From Hoeflea sp. (GTDB taxonomy: Bacteria; Pseudomonadota; Alphaproteobacteria; Rhizobiales; Rhizobiaceae): 58,300 bases of DNA. This document shows positions 34,150 to 43,859 of this stretch, piece by piece. A program made the translations under genes and the position numbers. Where the stretch lies: the NCBI RefSeq assembly GCF_014359905.1, contig NZ_JACIYP010000024.1, forward strand, positions 1 to 58,300, in the 5' to 3' direction. The notes under the pieces are model-generated. The model was not told the origin of the DNA. It made no database searches and was given only the letters and a program-made list of their open reading frames with translations. Positions within the stretch are counted from its first letter, which is position 1, and each line of letters begins with the position of its first letter.

Positions 34150-34752
34150 TCACAGCACCTTGCCCCAGACCTGCAGCGGCTTGACGCTTTCCGATGCCTC
34201 GCCGATGTCGCGCCAGGAGAACTCTGCGGTCAGCCCCTCGAACGGCCGGTAGCCGAGCCGCCGCCAGAAGGCGTCAAGCGGCGCGTAATCATGAGGCCGG
34301 GCCGGGTGATCCCCGGGCCGCATGACCGAGGCGAAGACCGTGCGTGAAAAGCCCTGGGCGCGGGCGGCGGCCTCGCGCAGTTCGAAAAAGCGGCGGCCCG
34401 CGCCCTGGCCCCGGTAGTCCGGCAGCAGCACCGATTCGGCCAGATAGAAAAAATCCCGCGGATCGAGACCGGCCTTCGCAAAGGGGCTTGCGAATTCATC
34501 GGCGTGATCGGCCAGCGGCGCCGCCGTCGCGGCGCCCGCCATGCGGCCCGAGGAATCGTAAGCCGCGATGATCACCGCGCCGGGAGAGGCGGCGAAACGG
34601 GCGAGATAGCGCTGCTCGTACGCCGCATCGCCCTCGTAGAGATAGGGCCAGGCGGCGAACACCGCGATGCGGAGCCGCGCCAGATCGTCGAGCGCCGCAC
34701 CCGCTTCGGCCGCATTCAGCACCGAGAAGGCAAGCTGCGTCGTGGCCGTCAA
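34150..34752 (-). CDS. GNAT family N-acetyltransferase
   Basis: The 200-residue protein has the GNAT acetyl-CoA-binding motif, seen as AESVLLPDYRGQGAGRRFFELREAAARAQG (R-G-x-G-x-G/A type). A C-terminal FWRRLGYRPF strand-helix follows. The acceptor is unknown. The start is TTG at 34752, 10 nt after the SnoaL-like gene, with a GAGGCAGG upstream; no in-frame ATG gives a complete N-terminus. It forms a two-gene operon with the SnoaL-like gene. Confidence 0.85.
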   Translation of the reverse strand: MTATTQLAFSVLNAAEAGAALDDLARLRIAVFAAWPYLYEGDAAYEQRYLARFAASPGAVIIAAYDSSGRMAGAATAAPLADHADEFASPFAKAGLDPRDFFYLAESVLLPDYRGQGAGRRFFELREAAARAQGFSRTVFASVMRPGDHPARPHDYAPLDAFWRRLGYRPFEGLTAEFSWRDIGEASESVKPLQVWGKVL

Positions 34753-34762
34753 GGCGCCTGCC

Positions 34763-35176
34763 TCAGCCGGCCTTGACCTGGGCGATCCAGGCCGGAAGAT
34801 TGTAGCTCATCGTCACCCGGCTGATGAGCCCGTCGTCGATCTCGAAAAAGATGCCCGCGGGCAGCGAATAGCGCTGGCCATTGGCTTCGGGCAGGCCCTC
34901 GTCGGTGGCGAGATAGGTGCCGCGCACGGTGAATTCGGCGGCGGCGCGGTTGCCGTGCTCATCCACCATGATGGCGATGTCGCCCAGTTCCTCGTCATAG
35001 TGCCGGCTCATCTTGGCGTTGAACCAGCGGAATTTCTCCTTGCCGATCTCGCGCCCGCCCTGGTTGATGTCGTGGATCACGTCATCAGTAAGGCAATCGA
35101 GCATGCCGTCGGAATCCTTGGCGTTGAACGCCTCGAGATAGCGGCGGATCAGGGCTGTGGTGTCATCTCGGCTCAT
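34763..35176 (-). CDS. SnoaL/NTF2-like ketosteroid-isomerase-related protein
   Basis: The 137-residue NTF2-fold protein has LIRRYLEAFNAKDSDGMLDCLTDDVIHDINQGGREIGKEKFRWF at its start. Related cone-shaped proteins act as isomerases or polyketide cyclases; the Asp/His in this block could line the pocket. AAGGAG precedes ATG 35176. Co-transcribed with the acetyltransferase. Confidence 0.87.
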   Translation of the reverse strand: MSRDDTTALIRRYLEAFNAKDSDGMLDCLTDDVIHDINQGGREIGKEKFRWFNAKMSRHYDEELGDIAIMVDEHGNRAAAEFTVRGTYLATDEGLPEANGQRYSLPAGIFFEIDDGLISRVTMSYNLPAWIAQVKAG

Positions 35177-35441
35177 GGCGGGCTCCTTGGTGAAGATGGG
35201 TGGCGCACAGGTGCCACAGGCGGGCGGCGCGATGCAAGGGCAAAGGCGGACTGCGCCCTGCCGGGCAGTGGTGCGCTGCCGCATTGCGGGCCGCGACGAG
35301 GCGCTCGACAGGCCTGGACGAGACACCGCCGTCGTCATCCGCTGGCCCCGACCCACTGCACGTGTCCAGACCGTCCCGAAACGCCTGAATACGAGTAGAA
35401 TCAATGTCATGCACCTAGTCCAGGTTTTTTAGCCGGACAGC

Positions 35442-35540
35442 AGTGGGCCCCGACCCGAGGATCCATGCCGCGATGTTTCGGAACGGGGTGCGCGCGGAGG
35501 GATCACGGAATGGATCCTTGGCTCGGGGGCCAAGGATGAC
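35442..35540. repeat. Intergenic palindromic repeat element, copy A
   Basis: An outer inverted pair begins GTGGGCCCCGACCCGAGGATCCAT (from 35442) and ends in ATGGATCC-TTGGCTCGGGGGCC-AAGGATGAC (35510-35540). It shares the word GGCTCGGGGGCC and overall layout with the element at 38746-38855. It resembles the common alphaproteobacterial intergenic repeats of the GGATTCCGG/GGATGACG type. No gene is in the surrounding 35177-35654. Confidence 0.65.
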
Positions 35541-35565
35541 GAAACGTGGGGACAGAGGCCGACGG

Positions 35566-35595
35566 AGGACAGGCCAGAGGAGGACAGGCCAGAGG
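35566..35595. repeat. 15-bp tandem duplication
   Basis: AGGACAGGCCAGAGG occurs twice in exact tandem (35566-35580, 35581-35595), then diverges. It is non-coding and lies directly after repeat copy A. Confidence 0.85.
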
Positions 35596-35654
35596 AGAAC
35601 GGACCGAGAGGGCGGCGCCCGCGAGGCTGGCGGCTCACCGGAGCCGTCCCGGCG

Positions 35655-36872
35655 TCAAAAACTCGGAAATCCGCGCGATGTCCACTGGTCGCGGGGGATC
35701 GGGGCGCCGACCTTGTGGGCGAAGCCCACGACCTGGAGTGCCTCGTCATCGACCGTGCAGCGGAAACTGAGGTCGTACCAGGCGCCGTCGGCGCGGAAGG
35801 CGGCGTCGGGGACGGCCAGCACATTGCCCTCGTCCAGTTGGTAGGACGGCAGCAGTTCGACGCCGTAGCGGCCGGGATCGTTGCGCAACTGCTCGCGCAA
35901 TTCGGTGGTGCAGAGCTGGCTGGCCCGCAAACCGCGCGGCAGGCTGCCCATGGCCGTCATCGCCGCCCGGTCCCGGGTGAGAACCGGCGAGAACAACTCG
36001 CCCGCCTCGACCAGATCGGCATCGGCGCGGTCGGCCTGCGGCGGCACGGGCTCGGGCGCGCCGGGCGACGGGGCGGCGGGAGCCTCGTCGGGCGCTCCGG
36101 AAAGCTCCACCGGGGCTGCGTCCGGGTCGGGCTCCGGCAGCGCGCCGTCGCGCAGCGGCGCCTCGGGCAGCGCGATCTCCGGCAGGGCGATGCCGGGCGT
36201 CGGCGGCGTCTCGGGGGCGGCGGTCTCCGGCTCGGCGATCCCGGCTGGCTCGGTCTCGGGGGAGTCCGCCTCGGGACCCGACGCATCGGCTTGCGCGGGG
36301 TCCGTCGTTGCGCTCTCGGCCGTCTCGCTCTCGGCGCTTTCGGGCGGGGCCGGCTCTTCGGCGCTATCGCCATCGGGCGCCAGGCGCGGACCGCTGTCTT
36401 CCTCGCCGAACCGGAACACCGGCCTGAGCACCGGAATCGGCGCGGCCTCGCCCGCCCCGGCGGCATCGGGCGCTTGAGCCTGTTCCGGTTCGGGGGCGGC
36501 CTCGGCCGGCGCTTCGGGTTCGGCCGGCGGCTCGGCTTCGGGCAGCGGCGGTTCGATCGGCGCGGGTTCCGGCCCGGCTTCTTGTTCAGCCTCCGGCTCG
36601 GGTTCGGGCTCTGCCTCTGCTTCTGGTTCAGGCTCCTGGGCGGGTTCGGGCTCCGGTGGGGGCTCGGGCTGCGCTTCAGGCTCCGGTGGCGGCTCGGCAG
36701 CTTCGGGTGGCTCGACGAGCGTAACCTCGACCACCTGCTCTTCGGCCTCCGGCTCCGGTTCAGGCACAGGAATGGTGACGAGCAGCGCGGCCAGGATCAC
36801 GCCATGCAGCGCGAGCGACAGGATCACACCGCCGCTGAAGGAATCAAGGCTTGGTTTGCGCAGACGCATCAT
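35655..36872 (-). CDS. DUF930 envelope protein with TonB-like Pro/Glu-rich stalk
   Basis: The 405-residue protein has one N-terminal transmembrane helix (GGVILSLALHGVILAALLVTI). About 250 residues rich in Pro, Glu and Ala follow, then a C-terminal DUF930 domain (LRASQLCTTELREQL ... WYDLSFRCTVDDEA ... IPRDQWTSRGFPSF). The layout is like TonB/TolA: inner-membrane anchor, extended periplasm-spanning stalk and globular end. ATG 36872 (MMRLRKPS) is preferred because GGAACGG precedes it; 36884 and 36869 are alternatives. No ExbB/ExbD genes are near. Confidence 0.88.
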   Translation of the reverse strand: MMRLRKPSLDSFSGGVILSLALHGVILAALLVTIPVPEPEPEAEEQVVEVTLVEPPEAAEPPPEPEAQPEPPPEPEPAQEPEPEAEAEPEPEPEAEQEAGPEPAPIEPPLPEAEPPAEPEAPAEAAPEPEQAQAPDAAGAGEAAPIPVLRPVFRFGEEDSGPRLAPDGDSAEEPAPPESAESETAESATTDPAQADASGPEADSPETEPAGIAEPETAAPETPPTPGIALPEIALPEAPLRDGALPEPDPDAAPVELSGAPDEAPAAPSPGAPEPVPPQADRADADLVEAGELFSPVLTRDRAAMTAMGSLPRGLRASQLCTTELREQLRNDPGRYGVELLPSYQLDEGNVLAVPDAAFRADGAWYDLSFRCTVDDEALQVVGFAHKVGAPIPRDQWTSRGFPSF

Positions 36873-37029
36873 GAGCCGTTCCATAGCAGAGAATCGGGCG
36901 GAACAAGGGGATGCGGGCGCCGGCTTTGCGGATTTTACCGCGCCCCGCCGCGCGCACACAGCCGTGATGGAACGCTCCGGCCGTGGCGGCGTTGGCCCAG
37001 CGACAGCCCATCACCAAAGGAGCCTTTCC

Positions 37030-37704
37030 ATGACCGTCAAGACCCTCTTCATCACCGGCGCCTCGAGCGGCATCGGCGCCGCCACCGCCCGCGCCGCCCA
37101 CAACGCCGGCTGGAATGTCGGCCTGTTCGCGCGCTCCGAAGACAAGCTCGCCACTCTGGCAAAGGAGCTCGGCGCGCGCGCGCTGGCGCTGCCCGGCGAT
37201 GCGACCAGCCTCGACGACCAGACCCGGGCGCTCGAAAAGCTCGCCGACGCCTTCGGCGGCGTCGATGCGGCCTATGCCAATGCCGGAATGGGTCTCAACG
37301 CCGCCGGCACCGAGAACGGCGATCCCGACGAGTGGGACCGGATGCTCGACGTCAACATCAAGGGCCTGCTCTACACCGCCAAGGCGGCGATCCCGCATTT
37401 GAAGCCGCGCAAGGGCCATATCGTGATGACCGGTTCGGCGGCGGGCCGGACCCATATTTCAGGCTCGATCTACGGCGCCTCGAAATGGTTCGTGCACGGC
37501 TATGCCGGCAATCTCGCCGACGAGATGCGCGCGTGGGGCGGCCGCTGCACGGTGGTGGCGCCCGGCATGGTCAACACCGCCTTCTTCGACGAGGAAAAGC
37601 CCGACAAGCTGCAGCCCGAGGACGTGGCCGATGCGGTGGTGTTCGCGCTCGACGCCGATCCGCGCGCCACGGTGCGCGAGATCTTCCTGATGCCGAGCGA
37701 CTGA
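37030..37704 (+). CDS. SDR family oxidoreductase
   Basis: The 224-residue classical SDR has TGASSGIG (about 9-16), NAGMG, catalytic Ser in MTGSAAG and YGASK with Tyr and Lys. The C-terminal end (ATVREIFLMPSD) fits the family often labelled YdfG-like or serine/short-chain alcohol dehydrogenase. Substrate unknown. AAAGGAG places the start at ATG 37030. It is divergent from the DUF930 gene. Confidence 0.92.
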   Translation: MTVKTLFITGASSGIGAATARAAHNAGWNVGLFARSEDKLATLAKELGARALALPGDATSLDDQTRALEKLADAFGGVDAAYANAGMGLNAAGTENGDPDEWDRMLDVNIKGLLYTAKAAIPHLKPRKGHIVMTGSAAGRTHISGSIYGASKWFVHGYAGNLADEMRAWGGRCTVVAPGMVNTAFFDEEKPDKLQPEDVADAVVFALDADPRATVREIFLMPSD

Positions 37705-38040
37705 GTCCGGCGCGCCTGCGGCCTTGCGGGGACAATGCGTCCGACGCAAGGTCGCCGCAGGCAGGACGGCGAGCGCCTGCAAGCTCTATGCGGTTGCCGG
37801 GCAGCGGAAAAGCCGCCGCGCCTTGCGCCTCAGGCGGAGCCTCCCTGCAACCGGGCGAGCAGGTGCTCGGCCCTGCCGATGTCATAGGCCGCCCCCATGC
37901 CCCGAATGCACGCATACTATGAAAGACCCGTTATGGGCGCACGGGTTGCAGCAAGATTTGGGACCAGGCCGGATGGCCCAAATGAGCCGCTGCGGGATGG
38001 GCGGCGGTCCGGCCCGCGCGGGCGGCTTTGCGCCCCGCGT

Positions 38041-38070
38041 CCCGCCCTTGCTCCGCCCGCCCTTGCTCCG
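38041..38070. repeat. 15-bp tandem duplication
   Basis: CCCGCCCTTGCTCCG occurs as two exact tandem copies in the 412-base interval 37705-38116 before the GST gene. No gene is seen in that interval. Confidence 0.85.
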
Positions 38071-38116
38071 GCCCGCCGGTGATGGCATGACGGGCAGGCG
38101 ATCGAGGGAGATGCAC

Positions 38117-38731
38117 ATGGCGGGATACAGGCTTTACTGGCGTCCGGGGACGGGCTCGATGGTGGTCGAGGCGGCCTTGCGGCTGATCGGCGCAAAATTC
38201 GAGCGCATCCGCATCGACAAGGAGGCGGCGCTGTCGACGCCGCGGTTCCTGGCGCTCAACCCGGCCGGCAAGGTGCCTGTGCTGGCGCTGCCCTCGGGCC
38301 AGGTGATCGCCGAGAGCGCCGCCATCCTGCTGGCGCTCGACGAGACCTTTCCCGAGGCGCGTCTCCTGCCGCCGCACGGCTCGCCCGGCCGCAATGTGGC
38401 GGTGCAATGGCTGATTTTCATGGCCACCAACATCTATCCCGACGCGCTGCGCTTCTACCATCCCGAACGCTATGGCGACCCTCTCTCGGAAGCCGCGGTC
38501 AAGCTGCAGGCGGGCCGCGACATGGACCGCGATTTCGCGCAGCTTGCGGCCGCCATAAGGGGCCCGTTCCTGCTCGGCGCGCAGATGACCATCACCGACG
38601 TCTATGCGGCGATGCTGGCCGACTGGCACGCCCCGGCGCGTGCCCTGCCGAAGATCGCGACGCTCACCGCCGCGGTGCTGGAGAACGCGGCCGTGGCCGA
38701 GGCCTGGCGCAATCATGAATTTGGGGGCTGA
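38117..38731 (+). CDS. Glutathione S-transferase family protein
   Basis: The 204-residue protein has an N-terminal thioredoxin-like domain with RPGTGSMVVEAALRLIGAKFE and the glutathione-contact NPAGKVPVLALPSGQVIAESAAILL (cis-Pro and Glu-Ser). An all-helical C-terminal domain has LLGAQMTITDVYAAML. Ser in the GS segment is the likely thiol-activating residue. ATG 38117 follows GGAG; an ATG at 38111 is too close to it. Confidence 0.9.
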   Translation: MAGYRLYWRPGTGSMVVEAALRLIGAKFERIRIDKEAALSTPRFLALNPAGKVPVLALPSGQVIAESAAILLALDETFPEARLLPPHGSPGRNVAVQWLIFMATNIYPDALRFYHPERYGDPLSEAAVKLQAGRDMDRDFAQLAAAIRGPFLLGAQMTITDVYAAMLADWHAPARALPKIATLTAAVLENAAVAEAWRNHEFGG

Positions 38732-38745
38732 GGACCCGCCACGCC

Positions 38746-38855
38746 GTCATGTCGGACTTGGTCCGGCATCCAGCAGCGCCACGTCGGTGGCGCGGGAAGG
38801 TCTCTCACGACGCGGACGCGTCGTGGCTGGATTCCGGCTCGGGGGCCGGAACGAC
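38746..38855. repeat. Intergenic palindromic repeat element, copy B
   Basis: Imperfect outer arms (38746-38773 with 38827-38855; GTCATGTCGGACTTGGTCCG against a GGATTCCGG...GGAACGAC end) enclose two perfect hairpins. These are GCGCCAC/GTGGCGC (38776-38793) and CACGACGC/GCGTCGTG (38806-38825). It is of the same general family as 35442-35540, and lies between the GST and rpoD ends. Confidence 0.7.
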
Positions 38856-38905
38856 GGGGGGGATGATGCGGCACGCAAATCACCAGCGGCAGGCAACGAA
38901 AGGCA

Positions 38906-38940
38906 ACAAAAAACCCGGCGCGAAGGCCGGGTTCTTTTTT
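38906..38940. terminator. Bidirectional terminator downstream of rpoD
   Basis: The 8-bp stem AACCCGGC/GCCGGGTT (38912-38919 with 38926-38933) has A-run on one side and T-run on the other (TTTTTT in both directions). It ends rpoD on the minus strand. Confidence 0.9.
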
Positions 38941-38955
38941 CCGTCTGTCCGAAGA

Positions 38956-41004
<2,049 letters not shown>

Positions 41005-41165
41005 GGGCAGTCACTTTCCCCGGATTTCATTCGGTTGACATCTGCTCAGCGCCAGATCCTGGCGCATGACGCCCCCCCTTGCGGCAGGCGGCTTTTGCGA
41101 ATCATCCGGATTGTTGTGGCGTATGGATGCTTAATTCCCTGTTAACCATGCCGATCAAGAAGCCT

Positions 41166-41193
41166 CGCGGTTTTCCGGTTCCGGAAAACCGCG
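41166..41193. repeat. 28-bp perfect palindrome between dnaG and rpoD
   Basis: CGCGGTTTTCCGG (41166-41178) and CCGGAAAACCGCG (41181-41193) are perfect complements separated by two bases. It lies in the 41005-41419 interval, about 160 bp before the rpoD start and 230 bp beyond the dnaG stop. No T-run follows on either strand, so it may be an operator or RNA structure rather than a terminator. The rest of the interval shows no gene. Confidence 0.85.
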
Positions 41194-41419
41194 CCTTCAG
41201 CGCCCGCCCCGGACCCTGTGATCGCGCATCTATTATAACAAACAGGTGATTCCCACAAAAACCCTATCCGTCAAGGCTTATCGGGCAAAAACCACGCATA
41301 TCCGGTAAATTGCGTGGTCCTGCATGCTTCGCCGGTTTCATCCGCTCAATTACCCTATGTAGGAGCGGCGGGCGGCTTCACAAGTGCCTGCCCCGCAAAT
41401 CGCCATGGCCGGGGGCAGA

Positions 41420-43447
41420 TCAGCCCGTGCTGCGGCCGCCCTTGATCCGTCCCGACAGCACGCCGAAGCCATCGATGATGGCTTCCTGGTTCTCCAGACG
41501 CGCGACTTCCAGCTGCACTTCCTGAAGCGCCAGCATCAGCCCCGGAATGGCCTCGCCGTCGCCGGCTTCGGTGGCCTCGGCGATATCGCGCTCGAGCTCG
41601 GCCTTCTGCCATTTGAGTGCGCGGGTGCGCTTGTGAAGCGCCAGCGCCTGGGCATAGCCCTCGCGCGCATCCTCCGCCGCCGCCTCCACGGTCGCCGTCC
41701 AGATCCGCGAATTGCGCACCTGGCTCTCCAGCCGGGCAATGAAGGCGCCCTGTCCGTCGGCTGCCAGCGCTTCAAACAGCCGCTCGCGGTCGAACCGGCC
41801 GCCGGCCGACGCCGCGTCGAGCATCACCTGCATCACCCGCATCAGCCCCTTGTCGTCGAATTCGAGTGCCGACAGCTCATCGAACTCGTCGTGCAGCATC
41901 TGCGGATGGTTGGCGACCGTCATCACCAGCACGGTCTCGCGCAGCGACGGCAGGTCGGCGTGACCGCGCACCAGGCCCGACCTTGTGAGCCGCTCCGACA
42001 CCGCCATCGCCCGCCCCGCCTGTTGCCCCGGCCGGCCGGGGCCGCGTCCGCCGTCGCGATCGCTGCCGCGCTCGAAGCCGCTGCCGCCATAGCCGCCCTG
42101 CCCGTACCCATTCTGACCATAGCCGCCGCGTCCGCCCTTGCCCTGTCCGCGGTTGGCGTAACCGGTGCCGAAAAAGGCCTGCATGCGCTCGCGCATGTCC
42201 TGCTGGTAGTGGCGGCGCAGGCTCTCGTCCGGGATCAGCGATGTCGCCTGCTTCAGCCTCGCTTCGAGTTCGGCGCGGCTTTCGGGCGTTTCGAACACGC
42301 CTGCGCCCGCCTCGCGCGACCAGACCACGTCGGCAAGCGGCCGCGCCGCCGCAACCAGCTGGTCGAACGGCTCGCGCCCGTCCTGGCGCACCAGATCGTC
42401 GGGATCCTTGCCTGGCGGCAGCACGGCGATGCGGAGCGACCGGCCCGCCCCGATCAGCGGCAGCGCCAGATCGACCGTGCGGTTGGCGGCGCGCTGGCCG
42501 GCCTCGTCGCCGTCAAAACACAGGACCGGCTGCGGCGTCACCCGCCAGGTAAGCTTGAGCTGGTTTTCGGTCAGCGCCGTGCCCAGCGGCGCAATCACAT
42601 TGTCGATGCCGGCCTGCGCCAGCCCGATCACGTCCATGTAGCCCTCGACCACGATCAGCGTGCCATCCTGGCCGCAGGCGCGCCGGGCGCGGGCAAAATT
42701 GTAAAGTACATTGCCCTTATGGAACAGCTCGGTCTCGTTGGAATTGAGGTACTTGGCCGGCGCGCCCGGCGCCAGCGCCCTGCCGCCAAAGGCGATGACG
42801 CGTTCGCGCGACGACAGGATCGGGAACATGATTCGGTCACGGAAGCGGTCATAGGACACGGCGATCTCGGGGCCGTGCACGACCAGCCCGCAGGCCTCGA
42901 TCTGCTCGCGGTCGACGCCGCGGGACGCCAGATGCTCTTTCAGCGCGCTGCGGCTGTCGGGACTGTAGCCGAGACGGAAGGCGGCGATGGTGCGGCCCGA
43001 CAGGCCGCGGTCGCGCAGGTAGGCGCGGGCCTTGGCGCCGCGCGCGCCCTGCAGCTCCTCCTCGAAGAACGACGCCGCCATTTCCATGACGTCCTCGAGG
43101 CTCGCGCGTGTGCGCTCGCGCGCTGCTGCCTGCGGATCGGGCGCGGGCATGGCGATGCCGGCCATATCGGCCACGCGCTGCACCGCTTCGGGGAAATTCA
43201 GGTTCTCAAGTTCGGTGAGAAACTTGAAATGGTCGCCGGAGACGCCGCAGCCGAAGCAATGGTAGCGGCCCTTGCGGTCCTCGCAGTGGAAGCTTGGCGA
43301 TTTTTCGCCATGGAACGGGCAGCAGGCCCACCAGTCGCCGCGCGAGGTGTTGGTCTTCTTGCGATCCCAGGTCACATGACGGCCGATCACGTCCGAGATC
43401 GGAACCCGGTCGCGAATTTCGTCAAGAAAGGACGGTGAAAACCGCAA
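41420..43447 (-). CDS. dnaG: DNA primase DnaG
   Basis: The 675-residue primase has a zinc-binding CHC2 domain with Cys43, His46, Cys64 and Cys67 (CPFHGEK, YHCFGC). The RNA-polymerase core has the TOPRIM motifs VVEGYMD and DGDEAGQ. A Gly/Arg-rich linker and a C-terminal helicase-interaction region follow. It synthesises Okazaki primers with DnaB. The start codon is TTG at 43447, supported by GGAGG at normal spacing and by the family N-terminus RFSPSFLDEIR. The 43448-43859 interval upstream holds no gene. Confidence 0.97.
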   Translation of the reverse strand: MRFSPSFLDEIRDRVPISDVIGRHVTWDRKKTNTSRGDWWACCPFHGEKSPSFHCEDRKGRYHCFGCGVSGDHFKFLTELENLNFPEAVQRVADMAGIAMPAPDPQAAARERTRASLEDVMEMAASFFEEELQGARGAKARAYLRDRGLSGRTIAAFRLGYSPDSRSALKEHLASRGVDREQIEACGLVVHGPEIAVSYDRFRDRIMFPILSSRERVIAFGGRALAPGAPAKYLNSNETELFHKGNVLYNFARARRACGQDGTLIVVEGYMDVIGLAQAGIDNVIAPLGTALTENQLKLTWRVTPQPVLCFDGDEAGQRAANRTVDLALPLIGAGRSLRIAVLPPGKDPDDLVRQDGREPFDQLVAAARPLADVVWSREAGAGVFETPESRAELEARLKQATSLIPDESLRRHYQQDMRERMQAFFGTGYANRGQGKGGRGGYGQNGYGQGGYGGSGFERGSDRDGGRGPGRPGQQAGRAMAVSERLTRSGLVRGHADLPSLRETVLVMTVANHPQMLHDEFDELSALEFDDKGLMRVMQVMLDAASAGGRFDRERLFEALAADGQGAFIARLESQVRNSRIWTATVEAAAEDAREGYAQALALHKRTRALKWQKAELERDIAEATEAGDGEAIPGLMLALQEVQLEVARLENQEAIIDGFGVLSGRIKGGRSTG

Positions 43448-43859
43448 GATCGACGCGCCTCCGGCGCTGGGCGGGGATGGATGATGGACACATCTATATA
43501 GGAGCTGCGCGCATCGCTGGCAAAGACCTTGATGCCGCCCTCCCCGTTATGCACATCGGCGGCCCCCGGGCCTGCCGGATGTGCCACCATGCGCGATGCA
43601 GTTCGCGCGCAAACTGCTTGATGTGAGCGACAACGCACCTGCATCTGTTCCATGGCTGCATCCCGATCATTCAAATCCGAGGCATTTTTCGCATCGGGAA
43701 TTAATAAACTACTGTTAGATATCGAACCGTCGCAATGGACACACTCCCCCGCAGGCATGATGCCGCGGTCTGTTGCATGGCCGCAGCAACGGCATGTCGA
43801 TCAAAATCCTTGAGTGAAAGCGAACCCGCCCCCCAGGTTCGGCTTCCGGAGCGGCGGTC
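43448..43859. other. Intergenic region, no gene seen
   Basis: About 410 bases lie between the divergent dnaG and HAMP-GGDEF-EAL genes. Promoters for both must lie here. I see no convincing RNA or repeat. Confidence 0.5.

Noticed and set aside
36000..36750. Apparent long plus-strand Gly/Arg/Leu-rich coding frames over the DUF930 gene
   Set aside because: They are the complement of the Pro/Glu-rich stalk repeat. The minus strand has a membrane anchor and a DUF930 end.
41384..43438. 684-codon plus-strand frame opposite dnaG
   Set aside because: dnaG is certain from its zinc and TOPRIM motifs, and the opposite frame has no domain pattern.
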